In this document: in pieces, positions 27,855 to 36,175 of the stretch
Position numbering within the stretch: position 1 is the stretch's first letter
Layout: each line of letters starts with the position of its first letter
Assembly: GCA_964654285.1 (NCBI GenBank)
Contig: CAZZJC010000020.1
Location: 1 to 64,000 of the forward strand
Length of the DNA: 64,000 nt
Source: BJHQ01 sp964654285
GTDB taxonomy: Bacteria; Planctomycetota; UBA11346
Direction of reading: 5' to 3'
Program-made: the position numbers and the translations under genes
The notes under the pieces: generated by a model
Told to the model about the DNA's origin: nothing
What the model saw: the letters and a program-made list of their open reading frames with translations, nothing else
The model's database searches: none

Positions 27855-29621
27855 CTAGGCGCGCAGCTGCTGCCCCTGCACGAGTTCGCGGAACAGCCCA
27901 TCGGCGGCGACGAGTTCGGTGAAGGTGCCGTCCTGCACCACGCGGCCATCGCTCAGCACCACGATGCGGTCGCAGTTCTTCACGGTGGCGAGGCGATGCG
28001 CGATGAAGATCGCCGTGCGGCCGCCGAGGTTGCGTTCGAGCACCTCCTGGATCAGGCGTTCGCTGACCGTGTCCAGGGCGCTGGTGGCCTCGTCGAAGAT
28101 GAAGAACGGGGGGTCGGCGAGCAGCGCCCGCGCGATCGCGAGGCGCTGGCGCTGGCCGCCGGACAGGGTGCTGCCGCCCTCGCCCACCCTGGTGTCGAGG
28201 CCCTTCGGCAGGGCCGTGACGAAGTCCCAGGCGTTGGCGAGGCGTAGCGCCTGTTCCAGGGCCGCGTCGTCGGCGTCGGGTCGCGAGGTGCGCAGGTTGT
28301 CGCGCAGGGTGGTGCGGAAGATGAAGGGATCCTGCGGCACCACGCCGAAGCGGCGCCGCAGTTCCGGCCCGGCGCAGCGGCGCAGGTCGGTGCCATCGAG
28401 CAGCACCCGGCCCTGCTGCGGGTCGTAGAGGCGCAGCAGCAGCTGGATGATCGTGGTCTTGCCTGCGCCCGATGGCCCGACGATGGCGATGCGCTGGCCG
28501 TAGGGGATGCGCAGGGTCATCCCCTTGAGCACCTGGGCCTCGTTGGAATAGCTGAAATCGACCGCGTCGAACATCAGCTCGCCCTTGCTGGGCACCGGGT
28601 GCTGGGTGCCGACCGGATCCGGCGTGGTGCTGGCGGTATGCAGCACGGCGGTGATGCGGCGCAGCGCGGCGCTGGCGGAACCCCACAAGGTCGCGCCGGA
28701 GAACAGGATCGCGATCGGGCCGTTCAGGGCCTGGAAGCAGACGATCGCCGCCGTCGCCATCGCCAGGCTGATATGGCCGCCGGAATAGCGCCACACCGCC
28801 ACCACCACCAGCACCGCGAGGGTGACATAGGAGATGGTCTCCTGCTTCATCCATTCGACGTGCTGGCGCACATCGCGGGAGTAGCTCTTGTCGGCGAGGA
28901 TGAGCACGCTGCGGTCGAAGTCCTGCGCGGTGCGGTCCTCCATGCTGTGCAGCTTCACCGCCTTGTTGCCGCGCAGGAGATCCGCGATGTGGCCGCTGAC
29001 GCCGCCTTCGGCCTCCATGTAGTCGGTCGAGATCCGCCGCATGCGCTTGCTCGCGACGGTCATCATCCACACGTTCGCGACGCAGGCGACGAACAGGACC
29101 GTCGACAGCACCCAGTCCTGGCTGCCGAGGATGACCAGGGTCGAACCGATGGTGAAGATCGCGCCGGCGACATGGCAGGAGACGTGCTGGTAGAAGTTGG
29201 TCACCTGCGCGAGCGGACTGCCGAAGAGGTAGGCCTGCAATTCGCCGGAAGGATGCTGGTTGTGGAAGCGCAGGCAGAGGTGGTTGACGTGGCGGAAGAA
29301 CTGCCCCCGCAACTGGAAGATCATGCGTTCGCGCACCCAGGTGAAGATGCGGTAGCCCAGGTGCCACATCAGCATGCGGCCGAAGACCGAGACCAGGACG
29401 TAGACCACCCCGAGGCTGACCGCCGCGTGCAGGCGCTGATCCGGGGTCATGTCGGCGGCGGTGAGGATCCCGATCAGCAGCGGCAGGACGAAGTTCTGGT
29501 AGGTGATCGCCAGGCCGTGCAGGCCGTTGAGGAGGAGCGCGAGGGCGAGGTGCCAGCGGTAAGGCCGCATCAGCGGGGCGATGAACGACCACAGGGATGG
29601 CTGGGGCGAGGCGGAGCGCAT
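27855..29621 (-). CDS. ABC transporter, fused permease and ATPase (exporter type)
   Basis: 588 residues. An ABC type-1 transmembrane domain with six hydrophobic helices occupies residues 1-330. The nucleotide-binding domain has the Walker A loop GPSGAGKTT near residue 380, the signature LSGGQRQRLAIARALL, Walker B FFIFDEATSALD and the switch His in FIAHRLAT. Such half-transporters dimerise and export lipids, peptides or drugs; the substrate is not evident. It ends with TAG and is separated from the upstream isochorismate synthase by 322 non-coding bases, so it probably has its own promoter. Confidence 0.9.
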   Translation of the reverse strand: MRSASPQPSLWSFIAPLMRPYRWHLALALLLNGLHGLAITYQNFVLPLLIGILTAADMTPDQRLHAAVSLGVVYVLVSVFGRMLMWHLGYRIFTWVRERMIFQLRGQFFRHVNHLCLRFHNQHPSGELQAYLFGSPLAQVTNFYQHVSCHVAGAIFTIGSTLVILGSQDWVLSTVLFVACVANVWMMTVASKRMRRISTDYMEAEGGVSGHIADLLRGNKAVKLHSMEDRTAQDFDRSVLILADKSYSRDVRQHVEWMKQETISYVTLAVLVVVAVWRYSGGHISLAMATAAIVCFQALNGPIAILFSGATLWGSASAALRRITAVLHTASTTPDPVGTQHPVPSKGELMFDAVDFSYSNEAQVLKGMTLRIPYGQRIAIVGPSGAGKTTIIQLLLRLYDPQQGRVLLDGTDLRRCAGPELRRRFGVVPQDPFIFRTTLRDNLRTSRPDADDAALEQALRLANAWDFVTALPKGLDTRVGEGGSTLSGGQRQRLAIARALLADPPFFIFDEATSALDTVSERLIQEVLERNLGGRTAIFIAHRLATVKNCDRIVVLSDGRVVQDGTFTELVAADGLFRELVQGQQLRA

Positions 29622-29943
29622 GGTTGTTCTCTTGGTTTGGCCCGGGCATCACGGCATCCGGATGGCATGGACTCTGGACGGCTGGCGAAGGTCAGCCGTC
29701 GGGTGCCGGCTCTACGCCGGAAGCCCTGCCTCATGCCAGGTCCATGCCGACAGCATGGCGATGAAGAGGATGCAGATCGGAATTCCGGAGGTGATGGCTG
29801 TAGCCAGGGTCGGCATGGCGGGCGGATGCTGCCACCTGCCCGTGGGATGCAAGACGACCGGGAAATCGCTGCTTGAGTTTTTTTCTTGGGAATGTTCGCG
29901 TCGTTCTCTGGCGGCTGTTCCCAGGCCATCGCCCCCGAGCGCA
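29622..29943. other. intergenic region, nothing recognised
   Basis: I see no gene or RNA here. The only notable features are a T7 run on the plus strand near 29878-29884 and a few imperfect short inverted repeats. The promoter of the minus-strand ABC transporter should lie in it. Confidence 0.4.
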
Positions 29944-31176
29944 TCAGCCCACAGGCGTCAGCATCCCACGCATCACCGCGAGCTTGAGTTCGGTCTCGGC
30001 GAGTTCGCTCGCCGGTTCCGCGGTCTCGACGATGCCGGCGCCGGCGAACAGGCGGGCGCGCCGGCGGTCGGGGGAGAGGATGCCGCCGCGCAGGGGCACC
30101 CAGGCACGGGCGGAATCGGCGCCCAGGCAGGCCAGGACGCCGGAATACAGGCCGCGCGCCAGCCCTTCGCGCCGGGCCAGCCAGTGCGCGGCCGTGCCCG
30201 CGGGCAGGCCGCACACCGCCGGGGTCGGATGCAGGGCGGTGAGGAGGTCGAACCAGTCGCGGCGGCGCAGGACGGCGTCGAGGCGGGACTCGAGATGGAC
30301 GAGGCTGCCGATGCGGCGCGGCGTCGGCTGCGGCGGCACCGCGAACGGCGCGCAGCGCGGGCGCAGGGCGGCGACGAGGTGTTCGAGCACCAGGCCGTGC
30401 TCCTTGCGCTCCTTGGTCGAGGCGAGCAGCCGGGCGACGCGGGCTTCGGTATCGGCGTCATCGGCGCCGACGGCGCTGGTGCCGGCCAGGGCCATGGTCG
30501 ACAGGCGGTCGCCTTCGGCGGAAAACAGCAGTTCCGGCGTGGTGCCCAGGAACAGCCCGCCGTCGTCGAGGTCATGGGCGTAGGCGCAGCAGCCCGGCCG
30601 GCGCAGACGGCGGATGAGGGCGGATTCGTCCGGCGGTGCGGAGATCAGGTCGTCGACCGCCCGCGCCAGCACCACCTTCTTCAGCGCCCCATCGCGGATC
30701 AGGCCGACCGCGTCCTCGACCAGGTCGGTATAGTGCCTGGCGTCGTCAGCCGGGACCGACGGCCAGACCGTCGTTCTGGCCTGCGGCCAGGCCGGGCCGG
30801 TCTCGGCTTCATGACGCCATTCCCGGCTTCCATCCGGCGTCCAGCGCCGCAGCCGCTGCGGCAGCCACGCCCGCGCGGCGGACAGGTGCGCGCCCCAGGC
30901 GGTGCCAGCGAGATCCTGCTCGCCGAACGCCGCCGCGAGCAGCACCGGCGGCGCCGCTGCGCCGCGCCGCGACCGCATCACCGCGGCCCACTGCCCCAGC
31001 CAGGAAAAACGTCCCGGTCCATCGGCGGTGGCCTCGACCGCGACGCCCTCGGCCAGCCACCAGCCGTCGTCGTCCCACAGCAGCAGGCGCGGCGCGCTCG
31101 CGGCGGCGAAGAGATCGCTGGGATCGGCGGGGAGATCGATCGCAGCAGAACGGAAGGATGACACCTCTGTTTTCAT
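29944..31176 (-). CDS. isochorismate synthase (MenF/EntC family)
   Basis: 410 residues. The chorismate-binding domain is complete: LKKVVLARAVDDLI, FLGTTPELLFSAEGDRLSTMALAGTSAVG, HLESRLDAVL, LHPTPAVCGLPAGTAAHWLARREGLARGLYSGVLACLG and the C-terminal signature LFAGAGIVETAEPASELAETELKL. It converts chorismate to isochorismate for menaquinone or siderophore synthesis. No other men or ent gene is in this window, so the pathway cannot be decided. The N-terminal ~130 residues are poorly conserved, as usual. Start at 31176; upstream in-frame codons have no support. Confidence 0.88.
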   Translation of the reverse strand: MKTEVSSFRSAAIDLPADPSDLFAAASAPRLLLWDDDGWWLAEGVAVEATADGPGRFSWLGQWAAVMRSRRGAAAPPVLLAAAFGEQDLAGTAWGAHLSAARAWLPQRLRRWTPDGSREWRHEAETGPAWPQARTTVWPSVPADDARHYTDLVEDAVGLIRDGALKKVVLARAVDDLISAPPDESALIRRLRRPGCCAYAHDLDDGGLFLGTTPELLFSAEGDRLSTMALAGTSAVGADDADTEARVARLLASTKERKEHGLVLEHLVAALRPRCAPFAVPPQPTPRRIGSLVHLESRLDAVLRRRDWFDLLTALHPTPAVCGLPAGTAAHWLARREGLARGLYSGVLACLGADSARAWVPLRGGILSPDRRRARLFAGAGIVETAEPASELAETELKLAVMRGMLTPVG

Positions 31177-31309
31177 GGTTCCTGCTGTTGCTGGGTGACG
31201 CCAGGGAAGACGGTCAGGGTGGCCCAGATGCAAGGCGGGAGGAGGGGGTTTGGCAGCGCCCAATGACCGACGACCAACACCGCAGATGGGGCGCCATGAC
31301 CGTTTTCCG

Positions 31310-33001
31310 TCAGCGCGCCATCGCCTGCGCCCGGGTTTCGCGGATCATCGTGACGCGGATCTCGCCGGGGAAGGTGACCTCATCCTCGATGCGCTTGGCG
31401 ATGTCGTGCGCGACCTTGGGCAGGACCTCGTCGGCGAGGGCGTGGCCGTTGACGATGACGCGCAGCTCGCGGCCGGCCTGGATCGAATAGGCCTTCTGCA
31501 CGCCCTTGAACGAGCAGGCGATCTCCTCGAGCTGCTGCAGGCGCTTGAGGTAGTTCTCGACGTTGTCGCGCCGGGCGCCCGGGCGGGCGGCGCTGATCGC
31601 GTCGGCGGCGGCGGCCAGCACGGTGTAGGCCGACAGGACGACATGGCCCTCATGGTGCGCCAGGGCGGCGTTGGCGACGATCTCGCTTTCGCCGTAGCGC
31701 TTCAGCGCATCGTAGCCGAGCTGCGGGTGGCTGCCTTCCTGCTCGTGGTCGATGGCCTTGCCGACGTCGTGCAGCAGGCCGCAGCGCCGGCCCAGCTTCG
31801 CGTCCAGGCCGAGATCCGCCGCCATCGCACCGCACAGGAAGGCGACCTCCTGGGTGTGCTTGAGCACGTTCTGGCCGTAGCTGGTGCGGAAGTGCAGCTT
31901 GCCGAGCAGCTTGATCACCTGCGGATGCAGGCCCGACACGTCGCAGGCATAGGCGGCGTCCTCGCCCAGGCGCTGGACCTCGTTCTCGAGATCCTGCTGG
32001 ATCTTGACCAGCACCTCCTCGATGCGGCCGGGGTGGATGCGGCCGTCTTCGAGCAGCACCAGCAGGCTGCGGCGGGCGATCTCGCGCCGCACCGGATCGA
32101 AGCAGCTGATCAGGATGTGGTTGGGCGCGTCGTCGATGATCACGTCGGCGCCGGTGGCGAGTTCGAAGGCCTTGATGTTGCGGCCCTCCTTGCCGATCAC
32201 CCGGCCCTTCATCTCCTCGTCCTTGATCGGAACCTTGCTGGTGGTGGTTTCCGCCGTGTGTTCGGCGGCATAACGCTGGATCGCACGCGAGACGTGCTCG
32301 ATCGCCATCTCCTTGCCGCGCGCCGCGAGATCCTTCTCCAGGCGGGCGAGGCGTTCGGACTGTTCCAGGGTCAATTCCTCGTCGAGCCGGCGCAGCAGTT
32401 CCGCCTTGGCGTCATCGCGGCTGAGCCCGGCGACGTGGGCGAGTTCCCGCTCGATCTCGCCGGCACGCTGGTCGATCGCGACGCTGCGCTGGTCGAGCTC
32501 CTTCGCGCGGCCGTTCAGGGCTTCTTCCGCCAGGCGCAGGCGCTCTTCCGTCGCGCGCAGGCGCTGCTCGCGCGCCTCGACCGCGACCGTGGTGGCGTCG
32601 AGCTGGCTCACCCGCTGGGCGAAGGCTTCTTCGCGCCGGGCCACGGTGGCGCCGAGCGCCGCCAGCTGCTCGTCGCGGCGGTCGAGCCGCCGGCCGCGTT
32701 CGTCGAGTTCCGCCAGGCTGCGGGCCAGGCCGTCGCGGTCTGCGCTCAGCCGGGCCCGGTCGCTGGCCAGTTCCGCCTCCACGGCCGCACGATGGCGGTT
32801 CAGGGACTCGGTCGCGCGCGCCTCCTGCTGCTTGGCGGCATCGAGCTGGCCGGCGGCCAGGCGGGCCTTCTCGGACTCGATCTCTGCCGCCAGGCGGGCC
32901 TCGTTCGCCTTGCGCGCCAGGTGGCGCCAGACCGCAACGCCGAGCACGATGCCGATCGCGAAGGCCGCGATGGCGATGAGGATGACTTCAACAGCAGACA
33001 T
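31310..33001 (-). CDS. rny: ribonuclease Y
   Basis: 563 residues. One N-terminal membrane helix (about 5-25) is followed by a very long charged coiled coil (30-240), a KH RNA-binding domain with GRVIGKEGRNIK at 266-277 and an HD domain with catalytic His411-Asp412 in GLLHDVGKAIDHE. It is a membrane-bound endoribonuclease that starts mRNA decay. Length and layout match the family, though the coiled coil is longer and more Arg/Glu-rich than in Bacillus. It is separated from the next gene by 133 bases and is probably monocistronic. Confidence 0.95.
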   Translation of the reverse strand: MSAVEVILIAIAAFAIGIVLGVAVWRHLARKANEARLAAEIESEKARLAAGQLDAAKQQEARATESLNRHRAAVEAELASDRARLSADRDGLARSLAELDERGRRLDRRDEQLAALGATVARREEAFAQRVSQLDATTVAVEAREQRLRATEERLRLAEEALNGRAKELDQRSVAIDQRAGEIERELAHVAGLSRDDAKAELLRRLDEELTLEQSERLARLEKDLAARGKEMAIEHVSRAIQRYAAEHTAETTTSKVPIKDEEMKGRVIGKEGRNIKAFELATGADVIIDDAPNHILISCFDPVRREIARRSLLVLLEDGRIHPGRIEEVLVKIQQDLENEVQRLGEDAAYACDVSGLHPQVIKLLGKLHFRTSYGQNVLKHTQEVAFLCGAMAADLGLDAKLGRRCGLLHDVGKAIDHEQEGSHPQLGYDALKRYGESEIVANAALAHHEGHVVLSAYTVLAAAADAISAARPGARRDNVENYLKRLQQLEEIACSFKGVQKAYSIQAGRELRVIVNGHALADEVLPKVAHDIAKRIEDEVTFPGEIRVTMIRETRAQAMAR

Positions 33002-33543
33002 GACGACCTCGCAGGGAGCGGGGACCGCCAGCGACGCGCCAGGCGCCGGTCATGATGTGCAACCGGCTGTACAACAGACACTTGCAGCAAAACCCAAGGC
33101 GAGGCGTGCGACGGATCCCGGTGGTGGGCAGAGGCCCGGAAGGTGAGCGCAGGAAGATGGCAGGGCGATGGATGGGCGACGGCAGGGGCTTCGTACCCCA
33201 GGCTTGATGGACGGTCAATGCAGACCAGGGCCAAGGTACCTGGAGTGGCTCGCCAGGGCGCACCAAGGCATCCTTCCCCGCTTGCCCGGCCGGCGGGTAA
33301 AGAAACCTGGTTAGGAATCGCTGCGACCGGGGATCCAGGACATGAGGCCCTTGCACTCCGCCGCCGCATCGTGTCGTTGGGAAACCGCATGCTGTCGCAT
33401 CCCGGCCCAGTGATCCGACGCCCCCGGCGACCGGATCCATCCGGGGGCAGACGCCGACCATGACGCCGGGGGGATATCGGCCTGGGCGAGCATTGCCGAC
33501 GCGCCAGGTCCGCCCAGCATGCCGCCCCAACCCCGAGGGTCCC
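33002..33543. other. intergenic region between divergent rny and a secreted protein gene
   Basis: No gene is supported. It contains an 8-bp stem GCCCCCGG/CCGGGGGC at 33420-33448 without a T-tract. The last ~60 bases resemble the leader of the paralogous gene at 36176 (GCATGCCGCCC..CAACC..CGAGG..TCCCATGCG), showing that the gene duplication included the 5' leader. Confidence 0.45.
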
Positions 33544-36075
33544 ATGCGCACGCTGCTCCTGTCGTCCTGCATCTCCGCCACCTGCCTGATGACCGCGATC
33601 CATGCCGGTGAGCCGCAGCCACCAACCCCGGCCGCTCCGCCCGCAGCGGCCAATCCGGTCAAGAATGCGCCCCCGGCTGCACCTGGATTGTCGGAACAGG
33701 ATATCGCGGCGATCACCGCCCTCGCCGACGAGGCGGTGAAGCTCGGCCTGCCGGATGCGAAGGGCGCCGAATTCTGGCTCGGCACGGTGCAGGTCGAACG
33801 CCAGGAGAACGGCGCCAGCCGCGGGCAGCCGCTGCACGGGCTGCACGCGAAGCTCAGCGACGGTTCGTGGTGGATCCGCCTGCGCCGGCTGGTGGTTCCA
33901 TCGAAGACGGTGAAGGTGACGCCGGAGAAATTGGCGGTGCAGATCCCGCTCCAACGTTTCGCGCCCATCGCACGGGACCATGTCCACGATGCGGGATGCC
34001 AGCACGGGCATGACCAGGAGCTGGCGCAGTACACCCGCCAGACGTCGACCGACTTCAAGGGGCTGATGACGGCGTACCAGCTGACCAACCTCGATCGTCT
34101 GCTGCCCGCCTTCGCCGCCGCCGACCAGCCGCGCGTGCGTGCCCTGCTCGCCGGCGATCCGACCGCGCCGCGCCTGGGCTGGGATCAGGAAGCCAGCGAC
34201 AACGTGACCCTGCTCGCCCTGATCCGCGCCGGCGTCCCCGGTCTCGCGGCCAAGGCCCTGGCCAGCGTCGCACCGGCTCCGGGGACGGATCAGGACAAAT
34301 TGCCCGCCTACCTGCGCAGCCGGGTCGCCAACGACCGTCGACCCTTGTTCCTGGATCCGATCGACCAGCAACGCGCGTTGCAGCTCAAGCAGGCGAAGAT
34401 GGGATTCCGCTCCGCCGAGCAGGAAGCGGCCCCGCCCGCTGGTTCGCTGACCATCTTGTCTCCGGTCGACAGCCTGCGTCAGACCCTGTGCGCCTGGTTC
34501 ACCGAGGCGCTTGCCGACAGCGAGAGCGGCCTGCCTGCGGATAGACTGGTCGCGGCGGTGAAGGCGCTGCAACCGGCGCAGCCGGCGGCAGGCCAGGTGG
34601 CCAACCTCGAACGCCTGCTCGCCGGCCAGGCGCTGACCAGGACCGTGCCCGAGGGTGCCGATATCGCGACCCGGCTCACCGTCTGGCGCACCGGCGGCAA
34701 CCGCAACCTCGGCAACTTCCTGCGCGAAGACGCCATGGAACGGCGTTTCGCCCGGCTCACCCCGGACGAGGTCGCCAAGCTGCCTGAGCACCTGCGCAAG
34801 GACTACGCCTTGTATCAAGCGATCCTGAAGGCCGATTTCACCGGCAAGGATCTCGATGCCCTCATCGGCCTGGCGGGCGACACCCGGCCGACGCGCTGGG
34901 TCGAGGGCGGCAGCTTCCAGGGGCCGGTGCTGGCGCATACGGTGGGCGACAACGCCCTGCGCGCCCTGCGCCGCGTCCTGGGCTTCGACCCGCGCCTGGC
35001 GGTCGGCCGCGATCCGATGGCGGCCTGGGACGACGCCGAACGTGCCGCCACCGCCGCCGCCCTCGCGGCGTGGTGGAAGCCGCTCGCCGGCAAGCCGCTG
35101 GCCGAGATCCAGCTCAGCCTGATCGCCAGCCTGCCGCTCGACAACGCGGTGAGCCTGATCGTCAAGGAATCCGATCCTGCCAAGCGTGGTCCGGCGTGGG
35201 CTGCATGTGCCAAGGTGCTCGCCACCGCCAAGCCGGAGGAGATCGAACCCAACGTCCTCGGCCGCCTGCTCCGTGCGGCGAACGACGATGCGGCCATCGC
35301 TGGCGTGGTCGCCGCCTGGCCGGTGGGGGGCCGGCACCGCCTGCTGCTCGCCGCCTGGCACGACCTCCATGGCCGGCCGGAGCAGCTCGACGCCCTCGTC
35401 GATGCCGAACTGACCGATGTGTCCAAGCCGGGCCAGGCCGAGACCGCCGCTCTCGCTGCGGCCGTGCGCCGGCCCAGTCCCGCGCGTCTGACCCGGTTCG
35501 TCACCGTCCTCAAGGGCGGTCTCGAGCAGGGTCCGGCCCGCCGCCTGGTCGCCGCCATCATCACCAGCCGGGGCGAACTGCCGCTGGGAGATCCCGCCCT
35601 GTCCGCGCTCATCGACGGCGATGCCTGGGTCGGCTCGCCCAGCCGCGAGGCGCGCCAGAAGCAGGACGTGCTGGGCATCGCCCTGGTGCAGCAGCTGCTC
35701 CAGGACAAGCGGCAGCTGCCCAAGGATCTGGTGACCCTGTCGCCGCTCATCGAAGCCGCGCCCAAGCAGCCGCGCCTGCTGCAAGTCGCCGGCATCCCGC
35801 TCTGGCTGCCGGGGCTTGAGGACCGTTCCTTCACCGCCGTGAAGGAGGACTGGCGCGTGTGCGACCTCGCCGCCCTGGCCTGCAGCCAGACCCTGCAGCG
35901 CAAGGTCGACCCGCACGGGAATCCCGTGAGCTTCGCCTTCGACCTCAGCGCCGAATCCGGCCAGCGCGACGCCCGCATCGCCGGCATGCTCCAGGCCATG
36001 GCCGAACGCATGGAGCAGCGGATGAAGGACGCCGGTCTGGCCACGCCGCCGGCGAAGGACGACAAGCCGCGCTGA
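33544..36075 (+). CDS. large secreted protein of unknown function, paralogue A
   Basis: 843 residues with a signal peptide (MRTLLLSSCISATCLMTAIHAGEP) and a Pro/Ala-rich linker to about residue 45. After that it is largely alpha-helical with Ala/Leu/Asp-rich segments, but I find no recognisable repeat or catalytic motif. It is about 45% identical by eye to the following gene over most of its length; shared blocks include ITALADEAVKLGLPDAKGAEFW, LAGDTRPTRW and VGDNALRA. Start at 33544 behind CCGAGG. Probably periplasmic. The pair probably works together or arose by recent tandem duplication; the function is unknown. Confidence 0.75.
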   Translation: MRTLLLSSCISATCLMTAIHAGEPQPPTPAAPPAAANPVKNAPPAAPGLSEQDIAAITALADEAVKLGLPDAKGAEFWLGTVQVERQENGASRGQPLHGLHAKLSDGSWWIRLRRLVVPSKTVKVTPEKLAVQIPLQRFAPIARDHVHDAGCQHGHDQELAQYTRQTSTDFKGLMTAYQLTNLDRLLPAFAAADQPRVRALLAGDPTAPRLGWDQEASDNVTLLALIRAGVPGLAAKALASVAPAPGTDQDKLPAYLRSRVANDRRPLFLDPIDQQRALQLKQAKMGFRSAEQEAAPPAGSLTILSPVDSLRQTLCAWFTEALADSESGLPADRLVAAVKALQPAQPAAGQVANLERLLAGQALTRTVPEGADIATRLTVWRTGGNRNLGNFLREDAMERRFARLTPDEVAKLPEHLRKDYALYQAILKADFTGKDLDALIGLAGDTRPTRWVEGGSFQGPVLAHTVGDNALRALRRVLGFDPRLAVGRDPMAAWDDAERAATAAALAAWWKPLAGKPLAEIQLSLIASLPLDNAVSLIVKESDPAKRGPAWAACAKVLATAKPEEIEPNVLGRLLRAANDDAAIAGVVAAWPVGGRHRLLLAAWHDLHGRPEQLDALVDAELTDVSKPGQAETAALAAAVRRPSPARLTRFVTVLKGGLEQGPARRLVAAIITSRGELPLGDPALSALIDGDAWVGSPSREARQKQDVLGIALVQQLLQDKRQLPKDLVTLSPLIEAAPKQPRLLQVAGIPLWLPGLEDRSFTAVKEDWRVCDLAALACSQTLQRKVDPHGNPVSFAFDLSAESGQRDARIAGMLQAMAERMEQRMKDAGLATPPAKDDKPR

Positions 36076-36175
36076 GTCCTGCGGGTCCCAGCAACACCCG
36101 CGCGGACGGCTTGCCGCCGCGCGTTGCCGGTGACCCGCAGCGCGGCATGCCGCCCGCCCAACCACCGAGGTTCCC